From: Dipteronia dyeriana
Lineage: Eukaryota; Streptophyta; Magnoliopsida; Sapindales; Sapindaceae
Reading direction: 5' to 3'
NCBI GenBank assembly: GCA_032871835.1
Contig: CM065295.1
Span: forward strand, 38,872,360-38,936,359
Length of the DNA stretch: 64,000 nucleotides
Positions 36,730-47,304 of this stretch are shown here, piece after piece; positions within the stretch are counted from its first letter, which is position 1, and every line of letters starts with the position of its first letter. Made by a program: the position numbers and the translations under genes. The notes under the pieces were generated by a model that saw only the letters and a program-made list of their open reading frames with translations, was not told the DNA's origin and ran no database searches.

Positions 36730-37850
36730 ATCGGTCTAAAAGAATCTGTAGAGAATCTCCCGGACGACGATGATCCCTATACGTACAAGGAAGAAATGGA
36801 AGATGATTGTCGCCATTGGCAAAAGGCAATGCAATCCGAAATTGAATCTATGTTCAAAAACAAAGTCTGGTCTCTTATAGACTTGCCTAAAGGGATGAAA
36901 CCCATTGGGTGCAAGTGGGTATACAAGAGGAAAAGTGGAATGGATGGAAAGGTGGAAACCTTTAAAGCTATATTGGTAGCTAAAAGTTATACACAGAATG
37001 AAGGTATCGATTATGAAGAAACCTTCTCTTCTGTGGCCATGCTTAAATCTGTTAGGATATTCTTATCCATTGCGGTATCTCTAGACCTAGAGATTTGACA
37101 AATGGACATCAAGACAACTTTCCTTAATGGAAGTCTTGACGAAAGCATCTACTTGATGCAACCAGAAGGATTCATTGAAAAAGACCAAGAGGAAAGGGTA
37201 TGCAAGTTGTGAAGATCCATATATGGATTGAAGCAAGCATCCAGATCCTGAAACATAAGGTTCGATCAAGCCGTGAAAAGTTTTGGATTTATTCAAAACC
37301 TCGATGAACCTTGTGTATAAAAAAGGATTAAAGGTGATAAGTTGGTTTTCCTAGTTCTTTAAGTTAATGATATACTACTCATAAACGATGTAGGTGTATT
37401 GACATCAATAAAAGAATGGTTAGCAAAACAACCTGATATGAAGAACTTAGGAGAATCAAGTTATATTCTTGGTATCCAAGTAATAAGGGATAAAAGGAAT
37501 AGAACGATTGCATTATCCCAAGCTTTATACATATATAAAATCTTGTCTAGGTTTTCCATGTAATATTCCAAGAAAGGTATGTTACCTTTCAGACATGGAA
37601 TCAAACTTTCTAAGGAATAAGTTCCTAAGAATGAGCATGAAGAGCAGTCCATGAGTAGGGTTCCATATGCATCGGTAGTTGGAAGTCTCGTGTATGCAAT
37701 GCTCTGTATTATACCAGATATTTGTTTTGTTGTAGGCAAAGTTAGCAGGTTTCAATCGAAACCTGGTCCTGATCACTGGATGGTTGTCAAACATATTTTC
37801 AAGTATCTTAAGAGAACAAGAGATTATATGCTTGTATAATCTGAAGGGGA
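36730..37850 (+). pseudogene. Copia reverse transcriptase, catalytic box damaged
   Basis: The copia-type RT (RVT_2) is readable from WQKAMQSEIESMFKNKVWSL (36820) through PIGCKWVYKRKSG, SYTQNEGIDYEETFSSVA, and, after a stop at 37098, QMDIKTTFLNGSLDESIYLM. The catalytic box, normally YVDD, reads stop-V-N-D in L.VNDILLIND near 37360-37380, so both Tyr and one Asp are lost. It ends with RVPYASVVGSLVYAML and CIIPDICFVVGKVSRFQSKP. At least seven stops interrupt it. Confidence 0.85.
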
Positions 37851-38343
37851 TTTAATTCCCATTGGGTATACAAATTCTGATTTTCAGTCATATTTTGACT
37901 GCAGGAGATCAATATCAGGATCTGTGTTTACTTTTAGATGAGGGGCATTCATATGGAGAAGTATCAAGAAATCTTGTATTGCTGATTCCATCATGGAAGC
38001 TGAGTATGTTGCCGTATGCGAGGCTACTAAAGAGGTTGTATAGCTCCACCAATTATTAATTGACTTGGAAGTGGTTCCTGATATGAATAAGCAGATCACT
38101 ATCTATTGTGACAGTAGTGGAGCAGTGGCTAATTCGAGAGAACCAAATAGTCATAAGAGAGGGAAACACATTGAAAGAAAGTATCAACTTCTAAGGGAAA
38201 TTATGCATAGGGGTGACGTGACGATTACCATGATCGCGTCAACAAATAATCTGGCGGATTCCTTTACAAAGGCTTTTCCACAAAAGAGTTTTGATGGGCA
38301 TATAAAGAACATGAGGATGAGAGATACGACACATTTGCTATAA
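37851..38343 (+). pseudogene. Copia RNase H domain
   Basis: Typical steps are SISGSVFTFR.GAFIWRS near 37910-37965, then SIMEAEYVAVCEATKEVV near 37985-38040 (with a preceding frame change), TIYCDSSGAVANSREPNSHK near 38098-38155, and HIERKYQLLREIMHRGDVTI. It ends ADSFTKAFPQKSFDGHIKNM...THLL with a TAA at 38341-38343. The last 92 codons are open. Confidence 0.85.
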
Positions 38344-38346
38344 AGC

Positions 38347-38357
38347 AAGTGGGAGAT
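38347..38357 (+). other. Polypurine tract of the family A copia
   Basis: AAGTGGGAGAT directly precedes the 3' LTR start at 38358. The minus-strand copy at 61444-61453 has the same tract. Confidence 0.85.
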
Positions 38358-40548
38358 TGTTGGGATTATGCTCAATAGCAAGAGTGTAATAATGTATTTG
38401 ATAATCTTTTCATATTAATAAAGTGTTTTCTAGTTTAACAAATCTTATAGCATTTATAGTTTAATTGTTATAATTGTCAAAAGTAAATAATCATAAGGTC
38501 AAAAGACTAAGAGAAGAGAAGAATTGTACATACATCTAGATATGTATGAGGTAGACACAATTCTTTAGTTAGTCTTGAATAATATTCATAACTTTATATA
38601 AAGGTTGGGAGCCTTTATCTTGTTAAAGTTGTAGATTCTTTTGCTAGCATTTGAGTGAGATCAAATGTGTTATGATGAGTCTAAAATCATTGAACTTTGG
38701 GCAAAAGAGTCATGTGCACTGGGTGCAATGTATTGGATCATAATGAAATACTTTATCAAGAACCGTCCATAGATAAAAAAATTTCACTTGAAGATAATCG
38801 GAGAGTCTATCTCAATCTTGAGATAAATGATAGACTTATGGTTGCAAGTGTTATCATTTGAGCTATCAATGAGTACGATTATATAGCATAGTCTGTCCTC
38901 GATAGTTTGGTGGTTTTCATTTGTTAATCGATAGAGGACTTCATTTATAGAAATAGACATCGTGGCTCCATTTATTAAATGAGAGTAGAATATCATCATA
39001 AGGATGTTTTAAGGTATTGGATATTAAATCATAACGTTAAATTTTCAAGTTCAAAATGTGGTCATATGAGTAAATATGGTAACTTGGAGAGCTATAGACG
39101 GTCGTTGAGCTCTTGGCGATTACTGATATTCTTCACGAGGATACATTTTCTCTATTAAGATTGTCTAGGGTATGAATGAGGAATATTAACTTAATCTATC
39201 TTTATTTAAGAGTTCAATTTTAGTTCTTTAACGGAATAAACTAAAATTAATAGATCGGACCTATGTGAATCATTTGTTGATTGTAATTTGGGTTGTGTCT
39301 ATTGGAGCTTACATTTAGATAGCCCGCCAAGATCCCCAATCCACACGAACTTGCATGGATCACTTGATATATTCTGTCGGACCAATTTAGGGGTCCATCT
39401 AGAATTGTATTGAGGCATGTGGACTTGTTTCGTTTTGTAAGAATGGGTCTAGTTCACATGTGGAATTTTTAAAGGTCCAATAGATTTAATAAAATAGGGA
39501 AAATAATGTATATACCTATATATTGTTATAGGCGGCAAGACTAATGTATAAAAGCCTAAATATATTATTTTTATTTTATTATTTAATTAGATAAAAATTA
39601 ATTAATTTTGTGATTAATTAATTATTTAATTAAAAGTTAAAATCTTTTTCCTAGTAGGAGATGGTCTGCTAATATTATACTATTGTTAGTAGTATAATTA
39701 ATATTAAAGATTATATTTGACAAGTAGATAGATAATAGAATTATATATCTAGTCAAATTAGGAAATCTTTAATATGGTTACAAATACTCTAATGCATTGG
39801 ATTAAGAGTCTTGGTGTAGAATAGAATTCTTCTTTGAAAAAGCTTCTTAACTACCAAGTAAATCAACCTAAGGAAAAGATTCTCGCCAACCAAGAAAATC
39901 CTTCTTAGGAGAGGATTTATGATCGTATATATATCACCTCATAATATTTAGTTAGCCCTATGGTTTTATGAGCAAAATTTCGGCCAAGCAAGGTGATTTT
40001 CTTAGAGAGAATTCGATCTAGCAAGAGAGAATTTTGAGGGAGAAAGTTTTAGTTTTTTGCTCTAGACAAAATTCGATCAACTCATAAATAAAGGTTGTAG
40101 AATTCGGCCAAGGAGAAGAGAAAAAAAGAACATTTTTGTTTTTGATAGTACACTAGTATCCTTTACATCAAAAGGGTTTTGTGTACAAAATCAAATCGGG
40201 TTCACGCGAGTTTCAATCTAGTAGATTGATAATTCACAAGTGACCGAATGTTCTCGGAATTTTCTCTTGGAGGATTATTGTAACTAACAAAGTAAAAGAT
40301 TTTGTTTGTTTCCATCCTCAGGTATACAATTTAAAGAGAGGGAGCCCACACTCCTAGGTGATTCACGTCCGTGATTGGATTGGAAGATCTTACGGATTCT
40401 ATTCGGTGCTAGTTCAATCGTCACGAGAAAAAGGTATGGCTCTTTTTATATACATCAATTAATCTAGGATTAAGGTTCTTGTTATTAAAAGGGAATTTGT
40501 TTTTTATTTTAAATTTTTCACGCTTTCGCTGTGCGTATTTTTCCTACA
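38358..40548 (+). repeat. Complete 3' LTR of the family A copia (2191 bp)
   Basis: Reference LTR for the family, TGTTGGG...CTACA. Relatives: 1-713, 34110-35495, 59295-61443 (-) and 62138-64000. It contains an AT-rich inverted repeat at 39669-39711 and, near 39838-39925, paired 'cttaactaccaagtaaatc' motifs. The small minus-strand ORF at 38784-38999 recurs at 62567-62782 only because the LTRs are related. Confidence 0.9.
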
Positions 40549-41099
40549 AAAGTTAATTCAAACATAAGCATAGACCCATAAATAACAACTGTGCCCGAGG
40601 GTGGATTCCAAATAGTGCGCTCACCTCAGGGAATCAATGTGCTGGATCAGGAAATTTTAAACCTATCCATAAATTTTACAATCTCTTGCCCGGTCACCAC
40701 GTTGGCCTCACTGCCAAATGCACCTGGCTGATTAGAGGAAAAATTTAGCAAATGAGCTCGGGGCCGCTTTGGGACATCAGAGAGTTTTAACTTTTGTGAT
40801 GGAATCTTCAAGTCAATCGGAGCAGAAGGGGAAGTCCTAGAGGAAGCCCTGCTTGTACCTATTGCCCTCGACGTAACTGGGCATGTGTCAATAGAAGATT
40901 CAACAGGGTTAGAATGTGGAGGCAAAAACTCAGGATAAACAACAAAATAATCTGTATTCAGAGTCATGGACCGAGATAGAGGAATGTATGTATGGGGTTG
41001 ACACCATAATATGGATTCAAGTCTTACAGTATTCTTTTTATAACCCATTTCATTGGCACGCATAAGCAGTTCAGAATTACGGTGATGAAAAATAGGATC

Positions 41100-42058
41100 T
41101 GTTGATGGTGATTTTCAGGTTATATAGGATCAATCACACATCTAACAAGTTATTGCAAATTGACAACGATGCTATAAAAACGATAAAAAAAGTAGAGCAT
41201 GCAAACGCAGGTTTACATGGTAATATCCTATGCATGAAAACATCCACGGTTGCCGACAACGGCGAGAAGAATTCACTATGAATAGAATGATTACACGTTC
41301 CACCTCTCTTGCACTCTTATAAGTTAATTTTCATTGTATCTCTCTCTCTTTGTTTTTTTCTCTACTTGTGTGTCTTTTTTCGTCTCTCTTTTTAATGAGA
41401 TTATAGGTCTATTTATATATGCATCGAACCCTAATCCTTGTTATACAGATAAGGAAAAGTGATGATGTTTAATTAGAACTGGCTACTTGTTGAAGTAGTC
41501 TTTGCCTTCTTTTCTGTTTCGGAGATCTTGTGCATTGAATTAGAATCTTCGTAGGAATATAGTTGAATAGTTTGTTTAGGACTTATTTTCTGATTGGTGC
41601 GTAATCTTTTAGATGAACAGAGTTATTGATTAATTTGGACTTGTTTCTTGTTTGGTGTTTATCCTACTGTAGGCTTTGCATTCTTTCTTGAATTGAATCC
41701 TCTGACACTGGAGAGGAAATATGGATATTTCCTTATTGAAGTATAATTCTAGATTCTGTATTTGAGTAAGATCATTCTCTTTTGTATTTGAGTCGTAATT
41801 GCCTTTAATGTCATCCAAGTGTTGTTTAACTGACCAATCATCTACTCCCAACCAGACTTTTGTGTCCCGATCAGGTTGTCTCTACCCGATCGGCTAGTTT
41901 TCCCAACCATTTTGGGTAATCTTGACTAAGCCTTGAGATCATCTATTAATTATCTTGGGTTAATTTTTTCTAGTTGTTTTTGTAATATGGCATATCAAAT
42001 CACCATGTTTTTAAGTGATCATGCTGATTTGTCATGCTATCAAAAAATCTCTATAACA
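41100..42058 (-). repeat. 3' LTR of G2
   Basis: On + it starts TGTTGATGGTGATTTTC and ends ATAACA at 42058. On the minus strand the purine-rich GATTTGAAGGGTAT (42059-42072) precedes it as a polypurine tract. Confidence 0.9.
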
Positions 42059-42279
42059 ATACCCTTCAAATCCACGAGTTGAGATTTTGACGGCTCAACG
42101 AAAGAGATTTGAATATTTTTCCTTTGATCTTTTGGCGTTTCTGATCCTATCATTCTAATCTGATGAAGTATCTTATTAAACTGATCATTTTCTTTTTGCT
42201 AAACTAATCAAGTATCTTTTCAAACTGATCAGTCTTTGACTCCTTTATTCTTTGCTCCCTTGTAGCTAGACTGATTGGT

Positions 42280-42540
42280 GTCCCGACTCTTTGCTCTAGA
42301 TAATTCTCGACATTCTTGATTTGGTCTGTGTCCCGTCATTTTTCTTAGGATAATACCTGACCATCTTGATTTGGATGGTGTCCCAACTTTTTGCTGAGGA
42401 CGATTTCTGACCGTCTTGATTCGGTCGGTGTCTCGGCCTTTCACTCAGGATGATTCATGGCCATCTAGTTTCATCGGTCGGTGTCCTAGCTTTTTACTTA
42501 GGATAATTCGCGACCATCTTGATTCTTTAGTAAAGAGATG
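42280..42540 (-). repeat. 60-bp tandem repeats in the G2 3' region
   Basis: About four degenerate units contain 'gaccatcttgatt', '(c)ggtgtcc' and 'aggataattc' in order. They lie between gag and the 3' LTR, the same relative position as the 85-bp arrays of G1 and G3, but with different sequence. 42541-43150 is non-coding, with no gene seen. Confidence 0.75.
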
Positions 42541-43149
42541 TTCTGGGAACCTTGCCTCATTTTTTCCTGTTTTTCCATGTTAACAAGTCACCAAGGACGT
42601 CTCCCGATTTTATCTGTTTACAAGAGTTTGGCTAAATCGTTAGTACAATACTGAGATAACCGAACACATCTCACCAGGGTTTCCCCAATGGCGCACCTGA
42701 GTGTTTTTCTCCTATAAAATCGATATCTCTGGGTGGCCAGATTGTTGACAGTGCTTTATATGCACCTAGTCAGTTCGACAGGCACACCAGATCTTTAACA
42801 CCTGACTTCTTAACCTCTCAGGCACTTTCACCCACCATGGCAGCTGTTAGCGCTACGAGTTTATCTTTGATTAACAAAGATGATTGAATTTTTTTAACAC
42901 CATTCTTGGTTTTTTTTTATTATTATCATTAATTGATCTACACATTAACATTATCAAAACACCAAAAATAATTAAAAAAGCTAAAAATAAAAAACAAACT
43001 AAAAATTTCTTAAACAAAAATTGAAAGCAACTAAGCTATCTATCTCAAGAGCAATTTTTTTTATTTTTAAAGACTGAGTTCCATCATCCATGAGCTTGTG
43101 TAGGGTCCTCAAAAGATAGCGTTGACCGTACCTTCATCGTTGGCTCGGC

Positions 43150-44890
43150 TTGGGTTTTGCTTTTCCTGATTTCCCATTGGTTGATTGCCCAGTTGGAGTC
43201 CTTCTCCTGATCGTCTGTTCTTTTAAGAAGTAAATCTGTAAGGTGACCCTCCCTGATGAGTGTCTCGATGTGGTCTCTTAGTTGGTAGCACCTTGATGTG
43301 TCGTGAACACTTTCCTTATGGAACCTGCAGTATTTTGTTGTATATTTTTAGGTGAAGTTGACTGTCTCGGAGGATATTTAACTAGTTTCTGGTATTCTAT
43401 GATCGCCAAGATTTCCTCTTGTATCTTGAGGGGAGTATAGTTGGTGTATTGACCATGGAACTTTTTGTCAATCAGACTATTTCTACGATTGACGACTCGA
43501 CTACCATCTTGGTTCCCGTCACTCTCCTGGTGATCACCCTTCTGGTTCTTTACATATCCATCACTTGTCTTGGCATTCTCCCCGAGGTGGCCCTCATGCA
43601 CAAAACTACCCCTCCTAAGCCAGCTCCTCTTCTTTAGCGATTGCGTAACTGCCTGCCACATCCGTCAGGTCAGCATATGTATTTGGGCATTACCTCTTAA
43701 AATTGAAGGAAAGTCGACCCTTTTGTAGGTTGTTGGTGATGGAGGCCACCACAGTCTCATCGTTGGGATTATGAATCCCTTACACTTCCTAAGAGAACAT
43801 TTTAAGGTAATCTTTTAATGGTTCTTTCCCTGTTTGGGGGCGGCGAGGTGAGCTATTGATTTCCTCCTTTGTATATTTCCTAAGAATTATCGTGAAGAAG
43901 CCGAGGTTAATTCTCAAATATTCTTAATTGTTCCATATGAGAGCCTTCCAAACAACCTAGACCCTAAGTCCCTGAGCGTTTAAGGGAATGTCAAGAACAA
44001 CAATGGGTCATTATAAACTTATTGCACCATTGCACTTCAGAAACGTCTCACGTGTTCTTTTGGATCTTTGTTTGCTTTAAATTGCTCAACCTGAGGTATT
44101 CTGAATCTTTCTAGGAACTGGGTTTGGAGAAAGCTATTCATAAATTGGCTTTTCCGGATGATCATACAATAAAACTTTCTACCCTTGGCGACGTTTTAAT
44201 GCTTCTATCATCTGGGTTAATTTTTGTATCAGGATGTCTCACTCCTTTTCTGGCTCACTATCCATTTCTTATCGTTGATAGTCGATGGGCCTTTGTTGTA
44301 ATCTTAGTAGGGACTTACCCTTTCGGCGTGTTCTGCGGGGTGGTCAGTCACTGTTATCTGATGAGCTAGGTTGATTCTTCTTATGAACATCTCTACGAAT
44401 TTCTTCTGGCTCAAAAGCCGTTTGATGCCTACCCCATCCGCTAATTCTTTCGTCTCCATTTTGGGATTGTTCCCCCTTTTTACGGTGATCGGTCCTTTCT
44501 CTACTAGTTTTAAGGGGTGTGCCTGGGGTCACGTCCACTATCTCAAAACACACATTGGGGTCTTAGGCCACCACGGGTGTAGACAATTGATTTGGCAAGG
44601 TCAGATTAGTAGTCGCTGTTATAGTGATTCCTATCTTACGGCATCTTCAATGACTCTCAGTAAGGACTCTTGGACCTACTGGAATGCATATGAGGAAATC
44701 CATGGATGAGTGTTTGTGGAGGTTATTGCAGCTTGACTAGTTGAGGTTGAAGTCACGGAGGACAGGCTTGTTCCAACAGTGTTGGCGTTTATTGGGTTAG
44801 AGTTGTTACCAACACGTAGGGTGCCAACATCATTCAGACACTGGCTTCCATCTCTGGTACTTTCCACATTGCTGCTTCACGAGTTCTTTC
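43150..44890 (-). pseudogene. G2 gag, broken
   Basis: The N-terminus near 44867 (MESTRDGSQCLNDVGTLR, with THPWISSYAFQ and ESLLRVIEDAVR) parallels the G1 gag (FSPDAFGWIQETLWRVIEDV). The C-terminal part 43661-43278 includes KKFHGQYTNYTPLKIQEEIL, parallel to QYTNYTPLSKR.EEIL in G1. Stops and shifts interrupt the middle. No zinc-knuckle is intact. Confidence 0.75.
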
Positions 44891-44952
44891 ACTCATTTTT
44901 TTTATAACTTAGGCTCAAAGGTTTAACGCCTCCCCCTTCTTTTAGTGTTAGT

Positions 44953-45898
44953 TGTTGACGGTGATTTTTGGATTACGATATGATCAATCACGCGTCTATC
45001 AAGTTTTATAAAATGACAACAATGTTATGAAAAATAATTAGAGCATGCAAACACAGGTTTACGTGGTAAAACCCCAGTACAGGGAAAACATCCACGGTTG
45101 TCAGCGACGACGTGAAAAAATTCACTATGAATAGAATGATTACACATTCAACCTCTTTTGCACTCTTATAAGTTAATTTTCGTTGGATCTTTTTAATGAG
45201 ATTATGGGTCTTCTTATATGTGCATAGAACCCTAATCCTTGTTACATAGATAAAGAAAGGTGATTATGTTTAATTAGGATTGGCTACTTATTGAAGTCGT
45301 CGTTGGCTTATTTCCTGATTCGAAGATCTTGTGCATTGAATTGGAATCTTCTCAGGATTCTAATTGAATAGTCTGTTTATAACTTATTTCCTGATTGATA
45401 TGCAATTTTCTAGAAGAATAGAGTTTTTGCTTGATTTATACTCGTTTTCTATTTGGTGTTTATCCTTTTGAAAGTTTTGAGTTATTTTCTGAATAGAATC
45501 CTCTATTACTGAAGAGGAAATATGGATATTTCCTTATTGGATTATGGATATTTCCTTATTGGATTATGATTCTATATTCCTTGTTTGAGTAAGATCATTC
45601 TCCTTCGTATTCGAGTCGTATTGCCTTTAATGTCTCCCATGTTGTTTTAACTCACCAATCATCGACTCCCGACCAGACCTTTTGTATCCCGATCAGGTGG
45701 TCTCTACCCGATTAGGTTGTCTCATCCCAATCGGTTAGTTTTATCGACCATCTTGGGTAATCTGGAATAGTCCTTTTTTTATCTATTAACTGTCTTGGGT
45801 TATTCTTTCCTGGTTGTTTTTGTGACGTGGCATATCTAATCACCATGTTTTTAGGTGATCATACTGACTTGTAATGCTATCAAAAAATCCCTATAATA
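44953..45898 (-). repeat. 5' LTR of G2
   Basis: Partner of 41100-42058. The outermost dinucleotide reads TA instead of TG on the minus strand. A 22-bp unit starting 'ggatatttccttattgg' is duplicated in tandem (45524-45545, 45546-45567), while the partner LTR has it once. Confidence 0.9.
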
Positions 45899-46080
45899 GG
45901 ATCCATACTTGAGAAGTTGTAGAAGGTGGAGTGTGAAATGTTGATACTGGTGAAACGAAGGGTCAAACATTATGTAAGAACGTGCAAGAACTGGAAAAAT
46001 GGGAAAACCTATAATGAGATTTGAAGAAAAGAAATTTAAGGTTGCAAAAACTTATGAAGTCGTGAGAGAGGAACGAGAGG

Positions 46081-46100
46081 TTTTATATATATATATATAT
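46081..46100 (-). promoter_or_regulatory. TATA-like promoter of the G1 antisense gene
   Basis: A TA run on the minus strand is followed by a C/T-rich leader ('cctctcgttcctctctcacg', 'tttcttttcttcaaatct'). The same order (TATA run 51559-51571, then 'tttcttttacaaaagcc' and 'tctcttttcttcaaatctc') precedes the antisense start in G3. It lies about 290 bp inside the 3' LTR. The rest of 45904-46378 shows no gene. Confidence 0.6.
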
Positions 46101-46378
46101 GGAATGACGCCATTCAAATGCATATGTAGACGTCTTTGGTGCATGAACATCGAAGATCACGCGCCGTTCAAAAGTTGAAAAGAAGCTAATGATTGTGTCA
46201 TTTATGTGGTGTCCCTCGAACTTGCCAAATGTTTGTTGCTGGAGTTTAATGCTTAGCTTTTAAGCATTAACCATTCACTAGTGGGCATTAATGAGCTACA
46301 ATAAAAACGAAAAAGTAAATTAAACACACTTCACCAAGCGAGTTCTTTTCAGTTAGAACGAGATGCTCAATTGTGTAT

Positions 46379-46392
46379 GTTTAAAGAGGTAT
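46379..46392 (+). other. Polypurine tract of G1
   Basis: GTTTAAAGAGGTAT directly before the 3' LTR; G3 has GTTTAAAGGGGTAT at the equivalent place (minus strand, 51278-51291). Confidence 0.75.
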
Positions 46393-47239
46393 TGTTATTG
46401 GTATAATTTGGAGAATACGATATGTTAGTAACTGACGGAAGTGGAGGGCACCATATGACCAAAAGTCAACCAGATCGAACCAGCCAAAGTTGACCAAAGA
46501 TGGCCTAACAACACCCGATTGGGGTCACCTAAGTGATCGGGTGGAAATAACTCAACTAAAGTGATTAGATAGACCATGTAAAGATAACTCCATCGGGACT
46601 AACGTGATAGTCGATTAAAAGCCTTTGGTCAGAATAAAATCGATGATCGGGGAGAGTGAAGTCTAGTCGGGTCTAACAGATGGCCAGCTAAACGACGTGT
46701 GGACATCATCAGATTCAATGTAATTAAAACTCAAACACTTAGAAAAATAATTTAACTCAGACAAGGTATCTGGTAACACACTTTGCTAAGGGAATAAACT
46801 CATTAAAAGTTATCAGAGTCCAGATTTAGCTAGAGGCCTAATACAATCAAAATATGATCAATACAAAACAAGAAAGAAGAATAGAACGAGTCCAATAAGA
46901 TAGAGTTTTATAAAAATACTGGAGTTTTCCTTACTTGTAAAACACAAAATAAGGTTCCACGCACGTATAAATAGACCCTAATAATACCCATGGAGGGATG
47001 AATGCAAAATAATTTGTAAAAGTGCACGAGAGATCTGAGTGTGTAATCGTTTTGTTCATATTGAATTCTTTTCGCTGTCACCGGTAACCATGGATGTTTT
47101 CCCACCTTAGGGTTTTACCATGTAAAATCTTACATCTTGTTTGCTTGTTTATGTATGTCAAGTCATAATCTGATTGTTTATTCATATTTACTAGTTCAAC
47201 GAGTGATCAATTAAACCTAATCCAAAATCAACGTCAACA
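46393..47239 (+). repeat. 3' LTR of G1
   Basis: 847 bp, TGTTATTGG...GTCAACA, partner of 11444-12273. TATA-like 'cacgtataaatagacc' near 46965. Confidence 0.9.
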
Positions 47240-47248
47240 AATAACAAT

Positions 47249-47259
47249 TGGTATCAGAG
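47249..47259 (+). other. Primer-binding site of the family B copia
   Basis: TGGTATCAGAG, complementary to the initiator tRNA-Met 3' end. The LTR it belongs to ends at 11443 plus the CA at 47245-47246; G1 was inserted just before that CA. Confidence 0.85.
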
Positions 47260-47304
47260 TCCCTATTGTTTGGTAGCGGTCTTAACAAACTGGATATAGC
47301 AAAG

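Larger units (their letters stand above)
34110..40548 (+). mobile_element. Family A Ty1/copia element with internal deletion
   Basis: It starts TGTTGGGATT, ends TTCCTACA, and is flanked by AAAGT (34105-34109, 40549-40553). The 3' LTR is complete (38358-40548, 2191 bp). The 5' LTR matches it only up to about 35495; the last 0.8 kb of that LTR, the primer site, gag and protease are missing, and coding resumes in the pre-integrase domain. It therefore cannot prime its own reverse transcription. Confidence 0.9.
31131..41063 (-). pseudogene. G1 antisense gene with PF04195-like domain, split by a copia insertion
   Basis: The gene lies on the strand opposite gag-pol. Start at 41063 (MRANEMGYKKNTVRLESILW), matching the G3 start at 51759. 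The putative gypsy-type transposon domain (PF04195-like) begins with IVKFMDRFKIS (40680), runs to 40554, and resumes at 34104 with PIQLF and SLWHLW; the frame is continuous across the insertion if one TSD copy is ignored. Downstream come charged linkers, an acidic block (DYDSDDSRPNLNG, near 32700-32660), a 73-nt intron (32142-32070) and a coiled-coil-like region. The end is DLTKGYEGDDVPSN...GPLNASRV with stop at 31131. Scattered stops make it a pseudogene. No catalytic motif is recognisable; the function is unknown. Confidence 0.75.
41100..45898 (-). mobile_element. G2: gag-only Tat-type element
   Basis: The two minus-orientation LTRs, 44953-45898 (5') and 41100-42058 (3'), are flanked by perfect GGATC duplications (41095-41099, 45899-45903). 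The 2.9-kb interior holds a decayed gag and a 3' region with tandem repeats but no pol. It sits in the 5' leader of the G1 antisense gene, separating the TATA-like run at 46081 from the start codon at 41063. Confidence 0.9.
11444..47239 (+). mobile_element. G1: Tat-lineage Ty3/gypsy retrotransposon, interrupted by nested insertions
   Basis: LTRs are at 11444-12273 and 46393-47239, flanked by GATAA (11439-11443) and AATAA (47240-47244). Order: LTR, primer site, gag, protease, reverse transcriptase, RNase H, a second archaeal-type RNase H, integrase, non-coding tandem repeats, an antisense gene, polypurine tract, LTR. The second RNase H and the extra antisense ORF are hallmarks of the Tat lineage. 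After subtracting the solo LTR plus L1 (18316-30361), the copia (34110-40548), G2 (41100-45898) and one TSD for each, about 12.5 kb remains. All coding parts carry stops or frameshifts. Confidence 0.85.

Noticed and set aside
38784..38999. Conserved 71-codon ORF, nearly the same at 62567-62782
   Set aside because: Both lie at equivalent positions of family A LTRs, so the likeness comes from the LTR. There is no domain, and the third family copy does not keep it.
42229..42444. 71-codon basic ORF on -
   Set aside because: It is the translation of the 60-bp tandem repeats in the G2 3' region.
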